Positions 1 through 10,735 of a stretch of DNA of 64,000 bases are shown here, piece after piece. The DNA lies in contig NC_090445.1 of NCBI RefSeq assembly GCF_031143425.1, positions 814,696,317 through 814,760,316 on the forward strand, read 5' to 3'. The DNA is from Pleurodeles waltl (taxonomy: Eukaryota > Chordata > Amphibia > Caudata > Salamandridae). The notes under the pieces are model-generated. The model did no database searches. It saw only the letters and a list, made by a program, of their open reading frames with translations, and had not been told where the DNA came from. The first letter of the stretch is position 1. Each line of letters starts with the position of its first letter. A program made the translations under genes and the position numbers.

Positions 1-523
1 AATTCCTCTACGGTCATTATGACCCACTGCTCGGAATCCACCAAAATTCAGACACCCACAGAAGTCCGCCACACCAAAGGTCAGTGGTAAACTGGCGAAA
101 ACAAAACCTCCACCAAAACACCGACAGAGATACGGCCACACTATCACGACACGCGAATCCACGCTGCGGTCTTTCAACCGCGGTATTCCATTGGCAGTAC
201 ACACCGCCGCGCTCAAAATAGACACACACTTTTACAAAACACAGCCACATTGGACAATTCGAAATACACACACCTGATACACATACACACACCACTCCCA
301 CACACCCATTACAATATAAAACTCACACCCACATCACCCACAAACCCCTACAACAAAATTACCAAGAGAAGGCCAGAGAGAGACACTACAAACAACAACC
401 AAGCATCCACAGGCACACAATACCTTCACCCACATAACTTCCACGCACCTCACACAACACACCACTAAATATCACCCCACTTATCACTACACACACCACC
501 CCACACATCACCCACACCACCCC

Positions 524-2022
524 ATGACACGGCAAAGACACCCCAGGTTCTCTGAGGAGGAGCTCGGGGTCATGGTGGAGGAAATCGTCTGGGTTTAGCG
601 ACAGCTATTCGGATTACAGGTGCAGCACACCTCCATTGCTAGGAAGATGGAGCTATGGTGAAGAATGGTGGACAGGGTCAACACAGTGGGACAGCATCCA
701 AGAAATAGGGATGACATCAGGAAGAGGTGGAACGACCTACGGGGTAAGGTGCGTTCCGTGGTCTCAAGACACCACCTTGGGGTTCAGTGGACTGGCAGCG
801 GACCCCCACCTAACAACATGGGAGGAGCAGGTCTTGGCGATTCTGCATCCTGAGGGCCTCCCAGGAGTAGATGGAGGAATGGACTCTGGTAAGTCAAAGC
901 TTAACTATTACATTCCCCACCCTGCTTGCATGCTATCACATACCCCCACCATCACCCTCACCCCCATCACTCCAACTCCTCACAAATGTCCCAATATCAC
1001 AAACCACACATCCCAAACCCAAGCCCTGCATGCAACAACAAAGCATGGACACCCATCACCAATGCATGGCCACTGCACATACCCAAACACCCCCCTAAAC
1101 CACCATCACACAAGGACCCACACAGGAATGCAAGCACTGGGGTACACGGTCACCCACCCATTGCACACCATGCCACACACAGATGTAATAATCATGCTTT
1201 TATACCCCTGCAGGACCCCTACCCAACGTCACTGGACAGGAGGGTCCACACATGTCCACGCCACCAACAGAAGAGGCCCACAGTGATGACAGCAGCTCTG
1301 TCCAATTGGATTTAGATGACCAGCCCAGCCCATCGTTGACCTCTGGACAGTCGGTTCCCCTGACACAGTCACAGGCCACCACAGAGCTTCCCGCTCTGGA
1401 AACACTAGCACAGCACCCACCCAGCGGGCCCATACCTCTGTCCCCTGGACACGTCAATCAGCAGTGTGTCCACCACTACAGGGAACCCAGGCTAACCCAC
1501 CACCCCAACAAAAACAGGGACCTGGTGGCAGTGGGCACACAGTTCAGGGGCCAGAGGCCCAGGAACACAGGGGAACTGGGAGGGCTGCTGTGTGACAGGG
1601 GGAGGACAGGCCAAGGGAACCCAGTCTCCACGAGGTCCTCTCCAACATCATGGGAGCCTACCACCATTCCCAGGAGACAATGGCAAAGGTACTGGCCAAG
1701 TTTCAGGAGACCCAGCGCCTGCAGGAGGAACAGTATTTGGGAGGAACTCAGATCCATCAATTCCACCCTGGGCACCATCGTGGGGTTGCTGAAGGAAGTA
1801 CTCAACACCAGGAGGGACACTGTGGCACTACAAGGGGCCCCTGACACTAGCCTGGACGATGAACTGCCCACCACGTCGGCCGGCGCTAGTGGACAGGAAG
1901 CACCGCCACAGGACCACCACACCAGCACCCTACCCCCTGAAAAGGGTGAACCACCCTGCAAACGCTCCCTGAGATCCAGGACAAAGACAGAGAACGATGC
2001 CAAGACCCCCGCCAAGAAATGA
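524..2022 (+). pseudogene. Harbinger SANT1 (Myb/SANT-like DNA-binding protein), copy A, broken
   Basis: Two exons: 524-888, ending at a GTAAGT donor, and 1214-2022, after a ...CTGCAG acceptor. Exon 1 encodes a Myb/SANT-like domain (start MTRQRHPRFSEEELGVMVEE, later RKRWNDLRGKV). It contains two in-frame stops, a TAG near 598 and a TGA near 659, and a short deletion near 810 relative to copy B. Exon 2 keeps an acidic Ser/Asp patch and a basic C-terminus. Its middle part (about 1650-1740) is read in the wrong frame between two compensating indels. In the family this protein is thought to bind the transposon ends and help bring the nuclease to DNA and the nucleus. The intact counterpart is at 62367-63867. 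It converges with the nuclease gene, with about 480 bp between them. Confidence 0.8.
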
Positions 2023-2501
2023 GACCACCCTGAATGTCATCCTTCTGTCCCACTTTGTCACCCTGTCCATCCTCAAACTGCCCCAGCTCCACTTCCTATG
2101 CCCATTTGGGCAATGCACCTGTGAGACTAATAGATTGGACTCTGCCATGGACATTCCTCCACCATCACCCCTCACCATTTTACAATCCTGTCCAATATTG
2201 AGCACTTAAATAAACACCCTTGAAGCACAAAACAATCTGGAGTCAGTCTGTGATTTCGAAATAGTGTATTAACAATTACAGTGTCAAAATGCTCTTTCAA
2301 ATGTAATGTCAACATACCTATGTCACACAGCTATAGTCCATGAGTAAACAAAGCAGATGTCACACAGTGGGACCCACATCTGTGAAATCGTAAGGGAAAG
2401 TGACAACTCAGTGACCATACACTGGGTGAAAACGACAGACAGTTGAGAGGTAGTAGTGTTAAAGTACATGTAGTAAGCAGGTTTGTTTTCTTACCTGTGT
2501 C

Positions 2502-3599
2502 TCATTGGAAATATTGCAGGATCACCGAGTTCCTGTTGTCGATGTCCTCTTCTTCTGCTTCCTCATCTTCACTGTCCACAGGCTCCACAGCTGCAACAAC
2601 ACCGCCATCTGGACCATCCTCCTGCAGAAAAGGCACCTGTCCTCGCAAAGCGAAGTTGAGAAGCATACAGCAGGCCATTATGATCTGGCACACCTTCTTT
2701 GGTGAGTAGAATAGGGATCCACCTGTCATATGGAGGCACCTGAACCTGGCCTTCAGGAGGCCGAAGGTTTGCTCTATAATCTGTTGAGTTCGCCCATGGG
2801 CCTCATTGTAGCGTTCCTCTGCCCTTGTCCTGGGATTCCTCACTGGGGTCAGTAGCCATGACAGGTTGGGGTAACCAGAGTCACCTGCAAATGGCGAGGG
2901 ACAACTGTTAGACACACACTAACCTGTAGGGATATCCTCAGACCCAGACAACCATTCCCACTGACTTGCTTCCAGGTGCTCACCTTATAGGCACACACGG
3001 TGCCTCTGGAGTTGCCCCATCACATAAGGGATGCAGCTATTCCGCAGGATGTAAGCGTCATGCACTGAGCCAGGGAATTTGGCATTAACATGGGAGATGT
3101 ACTGATCTCCCAAACACACCATCTGCACATTCATGGAATGATAACTCTTCCGGTTTCTGTACACCTGTTCACTCCTGCGGGGGGGTAACAAAGCCACATG
3201 TGTCCCATCAATGGCACCTATGATGTTGGGGATATGTCCCAGGGCATAGAAGTCACCTTTCACTGTGGGCAAATCCTCCACCTGAGGGAAAACGATACAG
3301 CTCCACATGTATTTCAGCACAGCAGACAACACTCTGGAAAACACGTTGGAAAGCAGAGGCTGGGATATCCCTGATGCTAAGGCCACTGTTGTTTGAAATG
3401 ACCCACTTGCAAGGAAATGGAGTACTGACAGCAACTGCACTTGAGGGGGGATTCCTGTGGGATGGCGGATACCTGACATCAGGTCTGGCTCCAGCTGGGC
3501 ACACAGTTCCAGGATTGTGGCACAGTCAAGCCTGTAGGTGATGATCACATGTCTTTCCTCAGGTCCACCAGCGGTCTGTACACCAGAGGATGCCGCCAT
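2502..3599 (-). pseudogene. Harbinger DDE nuclease (HARBI1/DDE_Tnp_4-like), copy A, with intron-like insert
   Basis: Frame 3599-2985 starts MAASSGVQTAGG and holds the first catalytic Asp in GAIDGTH; frame 2884-2502 continues GDSGYPNLSW and ends near ILQYFQ. The second Asp (GDSGYP) and the Glu (IIEQTFG) are spaced DD35E, as expected for PIF/Harbinger nucleases, so the triad is complete in this copy. The frames are split by 99 bp that look like an intron. The codon just before it reads TAA where copy B has ATT. The N-terminus differs from B and C, which start MEERHV/MEDRHV, by about 10 bp, probably a deletion here. The product would cut and join the element ends. It is divergent from SANT2 (450 bp gap). 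Confidence 0.85.
2885..2983 (-). other. 99 bp intron-like insertion in nuclease copy A
   Basis: On the minus strand it begins GTGAGC after ...ATAAG and ends CCATTTGCAG before GTGACTC. A branch-point-like TCTAACA lies upstream of a pyrimidine-leaning tract near the acceptor. Copy B reads through this site without interruption, and the reconstructed pre-insertion site in copy C is also continuous. It may be a gained intron, or an old one lost twice. Confidence 0.6.
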
Positions 3600-4048
3600 C
3601 TCCTCACATGTCCCAGTGGACGGTGCCTATGAAGGACAACAGCGAGCACAGAGTCAACCAACTCAGAGGTACGTACCCACAGCTTACACAAAAAAACTGG
3701 CCTGTATGAGTGTTGAGGCAAGGCCTAGGTATGTGTGACGCAGTTAAAAATTAAACCATGTGGGCCCCTGAAATGGCGGCTGCCTGACCTGTAAAGTGGG
3801 ACATTGGGATGTGAGGTAACTGCACTGGCGTTGTACACCATTGCGGTAGGTGGTCGAAGACCGCAGCGCAATTCTGCACTGGTTAACATTGGACCCTATG
3901 GGTCCCAGGAGCCAATGACGATGTACGCAGGCGGTGACGGTACGGACGTGACCGCCATTTTCGATCTGTTCAATCACTCGATACCTGATCTTCGACAGGA
4001 GAGGACCTACACTGCAAGTGCTGCTGTGACCTCGGTCTGGAAGAGACA
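3600..4048. promoter_or_regulatory. Divergent intergenic region between nuclease and SANT2, copy A
   Basis: About 450 bp separate the start of the minus-strand nuclease from the start of plus-strand SANT2. The same arrangement occurs in copy B (60412-60932), and both share similar sequence next to SANT2. A bidirectional promoter is the natural inference. I see no clear TATA box. Confidence 0.4.
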
Positions 4049-6739
4049 ATGGCTCGTGCGTCTGGGGAAAGGGCCCCTGCCTTCACATCGGAGGAGTTGG
4101 AGAAACTCGTGGATGGGGTCCTCAGCAAGTACACCCTACTCTACGGTCCTCCAGACAAACAGGTAAGTACACCGTTACCATGCTGTATGGGCAATGCCTG
4201 TGTGGAGTGGGGTGGATGAAAGATGGGGGGGGAGATTGAGGCGTGCATGAAACGACAGTGAGTGCATGTGCCACATGGCAAGAGTAGGGATGGGGGACAA
4301 TGACTGTGACGGTGCAGTTGGTAATAACTTGCCTTTTCCCCATGTACAATTCATGTAAGTCAGTGCCCACCAGAAAAAGGATATTTGGCATGCCATCGCC
4401 AAGGACCCTGGGGGTCTACCACAGACAGAGCCCCCACTGCCGTAAGAGATGGGAGGACATTCGCCGATGGAGCAAGAAGACGGCGGAGGCCCAGCTGGGG
4501 ATGGCCTCCAAACGTGTGAGGGGTGCCTGTCGCACCATGACCCCCCTGATGTTCAGGATCCTGGCGGTGGCGTACCCGGAGTTGGATCAGCGCTTGAGGG
4601 CATCACAGCAGCCACAAGGGGGTGAATACACTCTCATTCTGCTGATTTTGCGCGCAGTGGAGGTGTCTGGGTGGGGGAGGTGGGCTGTGGGTTTCCCTAG
4701 GCCAGGGCGAGTGTGCTAGTTAGGTCCCCTTGTTCTGGCAGACCCTGTGGCACCCCACCCCACCTGTGTACAGTGCCAAGTACACCTAGTCAGACTCCTG
4801 TGTCATCTATGTGTGCAGATGTCGGCCATAGCCTTGTAGGCCATGTCCCAGAGATTGAACAGTGGAGCCCAAGTGCGCGGCATAGTGCATGGGGCTTCTG
4901 TGTCTGTTGTGTCTGCCAACGGTAGCGGTAATGCATGCACTCAACATGTCTTTCTTCTGTCGTCCCCCCCCTTTTTGTGGTCTCCCTGTTCTTGTGTGCA
5001 TTAGCATCATCAGGCGGAGGAGCAGTGGCACCGGAGCAGGAGGGAGCTGCATCCCACATGGCCTTGGAGGGTGACACTACGGACTCGGAGTTCACCAGTG
5101 GGACGGAGGGTGAGGCGAGCTCCTCGGCGGGGACAGCAGCTGAGACCAGTGATACGGACTCGTCCTCTGATGGGAGCTCCCTTGTGGTGGCGGCAACATC
5201 TGTGCCCCCCCATCTACAGGTACAGCCACTACCCTCCCCACCAGCACCGCCCTCCCAGCAGCCCCTCAGCCTTTGCCCCGTGTCCGCTCACTCAGGAGGG
5301 TGGGCATCACCTTCGCCCCAGGCACCTCAGCCCCTGCACCAGTCACCCCTGCTACCCTCAGTGAGGAGGCTATTGACCTACTCAGGTCCCTCACTGTTGG
5401 GCAGTCTACCATTTTGAATGCCATCCAGGGTGTTGAAAGGCAGTTGCAACAAACAAATGCATTCCTGGAGGGCATTCATTCTGGTCAGGCAGCCCTTCAG
5501 CGAGCTTTTCAGACTCTGGCCTCGGCACTGATGGTAGCCATTGTCCCTGTATCTAGCCTCCCCCCTCCAACTTCCTCCACCCAGACCCAATCCCCTCTAC
5601 CTCAGTCTATCCCAAGCACACCTTCAGACCAGCATGCACACACGTCAACACACAAGGGAAGCTCTGGCAAACATTAGCACCACACATCCCACAGGCACTC
5701 ACGCAAGCATCACACACATGCAGACACACCAACATCCACTGCCTCCACTGTGTCCCCCTCCTCCTCGTCTCCCTCCTCCCTCCCAGTCTCGTTTACACTC
5801 ACACCTGCATGCACTACATCTTCAGCCACTACGTCCATCACCAGCACACACACCACCACACCCCGTTCACGTGCAGTCACCACCCCCACTGCCATTCACA
5901 CGTCCCCTGTGTCCTCTCCCAGTGTGTCTGTGACGCCACCTCCCAAGATACAAAAACGCAGGCACACAACCACCCAACAGCCATCCACCTCACGACAGCC
6001 TACAGCGCATACGCCTTCACCCAAAGTCACCAAACGAACACCTCCTACAGCCACAACCTCTTCCTCCACTCCCAAACCCCCTCCAGCTACCCCTCCCAGT
6101 GTTCCCAAGAAACTTTTCCTGTCCAACCTTAACCTCTTTCCCTCAACTCCCCCACCCCATCAGTCTTCTAGGGCCTGACTCTCCAGGTCCCAACCTAGCA
6201 CCTCAGCCACAACATCTCCGGGACCAGTGGTGCCTGTAGTCACCGGAATCTGGAGTGCACCGGCCACCAGGGCAGCTAGTGTGGCATGGAGCCACAGCAC
6301 GGACAGTCCCCCACCTGTCAAGCATCAAAAGGGAGAGGGGGATGACTCCAGCCACCAAAGTCGCTCCCAGGGGTACAGGTGGGAGTGTGGAGTCAGCTGT
6401 GACACCTTCCAAGGTGGGGAAGGGAAGAGCAGCACGGAGGAGAAGACCGCCATGATCCCCTCTGCTCAGGAGGCCACCGCCATCATCCCCGCTGCCCAGG
6501 AGGCCACCGCCACCACCAACACCAGCCCAGCTGCCCAAGAGGCCACTGCCAGCAACAGACCAGCTGCCCAGGAGGCCACCGCCAGCACCAGCATAGCTGC
6601 CCAGGAGGCCACAGCCAGCACCAGCCCGTCTGCCCAGGAGGCCACCGCCAGCACCACCGCCGCTGCCCAGGACAGGACCGCAAGCACCAGCCCCGCTGCC
6701 CAGGACAGGACCGCCAGCACCAGCCCCGGTGGGCCATGA
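4049..6739 (+). pseudogene. Harbinger SANT2 (second Myb/SANT-like protein with long Pro/Ser/Thr-rich tail), copy A, broken
   Basis: Exon 1 (4049-4162) encodes 38 codons beginning MARASGERAPAFTSEELEKL and ends at GTAAGT. Exon 2 (about 4359-4620) encodes the rest of the SANT fold (HCRKRWEDIRR, then AVAYPELDQRL). It carries a deletion of about 8 bp near 4407 and a damaged acceptor. Exon 3 starts at 5005 after ...GCATTAG. An acidic Ser-rich stretch is followed by a frameshift between about 5180 and 5273. Next comes a helical segment (EEAIDLLRSLTVGQSTILNA) resembling the C-terminal oligomerising part of SANT-domain proteins, and then a low-complexity Pro/Thr/Ser tail. In-frame stops lie at 5675-5677 and 6176-6178; otherwise the frame runs to 6739, with the last part made of 33 bp repeats. 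The likely role is DNA binding and assembly with the nuclease. Confidence 0.7.
6462..6739 (+). repeat. 33 bp coding minisatellite (11-residue AQEATASTSxA-type unit)
   Basis: About eight imperfect 33 bp units in the SANT2 frame encode variations of AQEATASTS followed by two variable residues. The last units change to AQDRTASTSPA. Indels are multiples of three or neutral to the frame until the stop at 6739. Confidence 0.8.
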
Positions 6740-6809
6740 AGGACCGCCAGCACCAGCCCAACTGGGCCAGACAGGACCGCCAGCAGCTGAGTCACTGCCA
6801 AGGATCCCA

Positions 6810-7195
6810 CCGCAACAAGCAATGCTGAACAGGGCACCTCCGCCACAAGCACCGCTGAACAGGACACCGCCGCAACAAGCACCGCTGAACAGGGCACTGC
6901 CGCCACCACAAGCACCGCTGAACAGGACACCGCGCAACAAGCACCGCTGAACAGGGCACCGCCGCCACAAGCACCGCTGAACAGGCCACCGCCACCACAA
7001 GCACCGCTGAACAGGACACCGCTGCCACAAAAACTGCTGAACAGGACACCGCCGCAACAAGCACCGGTGAACAGGGCACGGCCACCACAAGCACCGCTGA
7101 ACAGGCCACGCCGCCACAAGCACCGCTGAACAGGACACCGCCGCCACAAGCACCGCTGGCCCATGACACCGCCGCTACAAGCACCGCTGGCCCAT
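6810..7195 (+). repeat. 30 bp minisatellite (TSTAEQDTAA-type unit)
   Basis: About thirteen units of roughly 27-30 bp built on agcaccgctgaacagg followed by a GC-rich spacer. In one frame they read TSTAEQ(D/G)TAA. The reverse complement matches the array at 56600-57770 in copy B, so the array is an inherited part of the element. Confidence 0.85.
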
Positions 7196-7209
7196 GAGCG
7201 CCAAGGGCA

Positions 7210-7735
7210 CTGACGCTACTGAGTCTGTCACGAGCAGGATGAAGCACTGTGGGCACAAGGCCCCCTCCAGAACCAGTGGAGAAAGGCATCCACTACCTCT
7301 GTCCTTGGCAGGATGAAGCACTCTGGGCACAAGGCCCCCTCCAGAACTAGTGGAGAGATACATCCACTACCTCTGTCCTTGGCAGGAAGAAGCACTCTGG
7401 GCACAAGGCCCCCTCCAGAACCAGTGGAGAGATATATCCACTACATCTGGCCTTGGTAGGATGAAGCACTCTGGGCAAAGGGCCCCCTCCAGAACCAGTG
7501 GAGAGATACATCCACTACCTCTGTCCTTGGCAGGAAGAAGCACTCTGGGCACAAGGCCCCCTCCAGAACCAGTGGAGAGATACATCCACTACCTATGTCC
7601 TTGGCAGGAAGAAGCACTCTGGGCACAAGGCCCCCTCCAGACCCAATGGAGAAATACATCCACTACCTCTGTCCTTGGCAGGAAGAAGCACTCTGGGCCC
7701 AAGGCCCCCTCCAGAACCAGTGGAGAAAGGCACCC
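7210..7735 (+). repeat. 74 bp minisatellite, about seven copies
   Basis: Regular 74 bp units contain gaaccagtggagagatacat and cttggcaggaagaagcactc, with few substitutions between copies. Copy B holds only about one divergent copy of this unit (around 56510-56565), so the array expanded in copy A. The open frames through it follow from a period with few stops and are not taken as genes. Confidence 0.85.
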
Positions 7736-8230
7736 ACCTGAGAGACGGTGGCTTTGCACTCCCCAGGATGAAGCAGTGGGCAACCCACCCACTGTAGAGA
7801 CTTGAGAGACTGTGGCTTTGCACTCCCCAGGATAAAGCAGTGGGCAACGCACCCACTGGAGAGACTTGTGAGACTGTGGCTTTGCACTCCCCAGGATAAA
7901 GCAGTGGGAAACCCACCCACTGTAGAGACTTGTGAGACTGTGGCTTTGCACTCCCCAGGATGCAGCAGTGGGCAACCCACCCACTGTAGAGACTTGAGAG
8001 ACTGTGGCTTTGCACTCCCCAGGATGGAACAGTGGGCAACCCACCCACTGTAGAGACTTGAGAGACTGAGGCTTTGCACTCCCCAGGATGGAACAGTGTG
8101 CAACCCACCCACTGTAGAGACTTGAGAGACTGTGGCTTTGCACTCCCCAGGATTGAACAGTGGGCAACCCACCCACTGTAGAGACTTGAGAGACTGTGGA
8201 TTTGCACTTCCCAGGATTGAACAGTGGGCA
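7736..8230 (+). repeat. 64 bp minisatellite, about eight copies
   Basis: Regular 64 bp units contain gactgtggctttgcactccc and acccacccactgtagagact. Two copies are present in Harbinger B at about 56390-56520 in reverse orientation. It directly follows the 74 bp array. Confidence 0.85.
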
Positions 8231-9052
8231 TGTGGCCCTCTTGTGGATTTGGAATTGTGCACTCAACCGGCTGAGTTGCCCCCCTTTCCCTTCCCCCTGA
8301 GATGCCTGTTTTATTGCTATCTGATGCCCCTGCAGTGTTCTTTCTGTCATGTTCGAGGATTGAGTGTTGGCCTCGCCCATGCCGTTTGGGCCCAGTGTTC
8401 CACGGACTTCAATGGAGCACTACCTGGACTACTATTCTTGGTGTATATATTTGTTTATGGTGTATATATATTTTTGCGTCCTGGATTTTAATAGATTACA
8501 ATGGTTACACTCATTTGCTTTTGTCTTTGCATTCTTCCGGGGGGTTTAGGGGGTGTAACTGTGATGTATCATGCTGTATTAATGTGTGTTGTAGTGGGTG
8601 AGGTTGGGGTTGGGGGTGTTGCATGTGTGTGTCCCTGTTTTTTCCCTCCCCCTCCCCCCGTGTCATAGGTGCAGTACTCACCGCTGTCTTCGCCACTGGC
8701 GTTCGTGCTCCTGGTAGAGGAGCAAGAAGATGAGGGCTGGCAGGATCTGGAGCTCGGGTTCCATGGCGTCCGGATTCCTCGTGGGGTGTGTAGAGGTGAG
8801 CGTTTTCCCTTCGAAGTTCTGTTTCTGCTGTGTTTTTGTCCGCGGTGAATCCACCTCGGAAAAGGTGGTGGATTGGTAGGTTGTAATACTGTGGGCGGTA
8901 CATTGTCCTCCGCCTGTCTGTTGGTGGTGACCGCCAAGCTGTTTGTACAGCCGTGGTGGTTGGAGTGTTAAAGTGGCTGTCTTTGTTGGCGGTTTCGCCA
9001 CGGTCGTAATTGCAAATTTTTAACACCGACCGCCAGGGTTCTAATGACCACC
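8231..9052 (+). other. Non-coding right arm and terminus of Harbinger copy A
   Basis: No gene is seen here. The stretch matches, in reverse complement, the left arm of copy B (about 55551-56340). It ends in the terminal motif at 9026-9052. Confidence 0.65.
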
Positions 9053-10735
9053 AAAGTGTCTTAAGTCTTTTAAAAACAAACAAAGTCTCTTTCAAGCACA
9101 AAGTACCTGGTTTGGGGGAAAAATCTCCGCAAAGAACCACAGATGAGGAGAAGCGTGGAAACAAAGGGGTGTGCGTTGATTTCTCGGGCTTAACACAGAG
9201 ATGCGTCATTTAGTTTTTACACAGGGACAGCTGTGCGTCGATTTCCAGTGCTCTTTCGCGGATCCTCTTTGGGTTGTGGGGTTTTCAGATGCCCCGGGGA
9301 CGGTGCATGGATTTCCTGAAGTCACATGAGCTGCGTTGATCCGGTGGGCGTTGCGTCCAATTTTCTACCGCCCTGCAGGTGCTGTGTCAATTTTCTCATT
9401 GCGAAGTCGGACTGCGTCATTCCGGTTCGGCGTGCGGTGCTGGCTGTGCGTCATTTCTGGCAGGCTGTGCAGCAAATTTCACCGCTCAATGAGTCCTTCT
9501 TGAAGAGATGAAGTATTTTTGGTCCTGAGACTTCAGGGAACAGGACGCAAGCTCTGTCCAATCCCTTGGAGAGCACTTCTTCACCTCAGCCAGAGATCAG
9601 CAAGGCAGCAGGGCAACAACAAGGCAGCAGTCCTTCACAGAAAGCAGTCAAGTGAGTTCTTTGGGCAGCCAGGCAGTTCTTCTTGGCAGGATGCAGGTTC
9701 GGGTTACAAGTTTCTTCTCCAAGAAGTGTCTGAGTTGGTAGGGGCAGAGGCCCTGTTTATATACCCAAATGTGCCTTTGAAGTGGGGAGACTTCAAAGAG
9801 TGGCTTAGAAATGCACCAGGTGCCCTTTCAGTTCAAGTCCTGTCTGCCAGGGTCCCAGTACGGGGTGTGGCAGTCCTTTGTGTGAGGGCAGGCCCTCCAC
9901 CCTCCGAGCCCAGTAAGACCCATTCAAAATGCAGATGTATGCAAGTGAGTCTGAGTATCCTTTGTTTGGGGTGTGTCTGAGTGAATGCACAAGGAGCTGT
10001 CAACTAAACCCAGCCAGACGTGGATTGTAAGGCACAGAAAGATTTAAGTGCAGAGAAATGCTCACTTTCTAAAAGGGGCATTTCTAAAATAGTAATATTA
10101 AATCCAACTTCACCAGTCAGCAGGATTAAATGTCACCATTCTGGCCATACTAAATATGACCTTCCTACTCCTTTCAGATCAGCAGCTACCACTCAAACAA
10201 TGTATGAGGGCAAAAACAAATGTAGGAGTTTTACACCACCAGGACATGTAAACTACATAGGTACATGTCCTGCCTTTTGCCTACACAACACCCTGCCATC
10301 TGGGTTACCTAGGGCATACTGTAGGGGTGTCTTATGTGTAGAAGGGAGTTTTAGGCTTGGCAAGTATTTTTAAATGCCAAGTCAAATTGGAAGTGAAACT
10401 ACACACACAGGCCTTGCAATGGCAGGCCTGAGACAAGGTTAAGGGGCTACTTAAGTGGGTGGCACAATCAGTGCTGCAGGCCCACTAGTAGCATTTAATC
10501 TACAGACCCTGGGCACACATAGTGCACTCTACTAGGGACTTATAAGTAAATTAAATAGTCCAATTGGGCATGATCCAATGTATCATGTTTAAAGGGAGAG
10601 AACATATGCACTTTAGCACTGGTTAGCAGTAGTAAAGTGTGCAGAGTCTTAAAACGAGCAAAAACAGTATCCAAAAAGTGGAGGGAGGTAGGCAAAAAGT
10701 TAGGGGTGACCACCCTAAGGCTGTCAGGTCTAACA
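9053..10735 (-). mobile_element. Truncated long LTR, same family as 49430-51685
   Basis: Read on the minus strand, it begins TGTTAGACCTGACAG at 10735. It then shares blocks with the solo LTR at 49430: a gtgccacccact block, a cagcacttggc-like block, duplicated cttcaaag motifs, and a TATA-like box. It lacks several hundred bp of the 3' end and stops exactly where Harbinger A ends. The simplest reading is that Harbinger A inserted into it. The remaining part would lie beyond the left window edge. Confidence 0.7.
9756..9764 (-). promoter_or_regulatory. TATA-like box in the truncated LTR
   Basis: On the minus strand the sequence reads gggtatataaacagg, just after a cttcaaag motif pair. The equivalent position in the other family member (50486-50493) has gggtataagaag in the same context. 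Confidence 0.5.

Larger units (their letters stand above)
1..9052 (+). mobile_element. PIF/Harbinger-type DNA transposon, copy A (left end outside window)
   Basis: This is one of three related elements in the window. Gene order is SANT1 (plus), nuclease (minus), SANT2 (plus), then minisatellites and a non-coding right arm. The right end reads, as reverse complement, ggtggtcattagaaccctgg, which matches the end of copy B (gggggtcattccaaccctgg from 55550). The left end is missing: comparison with copy C suggests about 80 bp lie outside the window. All three genes are damaged, so the copy is non-autonomous now. PIF/Harbinger elements normally carry a DDE nuclease and a Myb/SANT-like protein. The assignment rests on the nuclease family and on the shared ends. 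The 3 bp target duplication could not be checked. Confidence 0.85.

Noticed and set aside
1476..2015. 179-codon minus-strand frame opposite SANT1 copy A
   Set aside because: Shadow of the SANT1 exon 2 coding strand; the homologous plus-strand frame is conserved in copies B and C.
6203..7164. Two long minus-strand open frames rich in Ala, Gly, Cys and Trp
   Set aside because: Antisense of the 33 and 30 bp coding minisatellites; GC-rich repeats lack stops in several frames.
7210..8230. Regularly spaced repeats resembling a CRISPR array
   Set aside because: Whole units are repeated with no unique spacers, and the context is a eukaryotic transposon.
7589..8380. Minus-strand open frame of 263 codons with regular repeats
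   Set aside because: It runs through the 74 and 64 bp minisatellites; the openness comes from the repeat period, and three overlapping frames look equally open.
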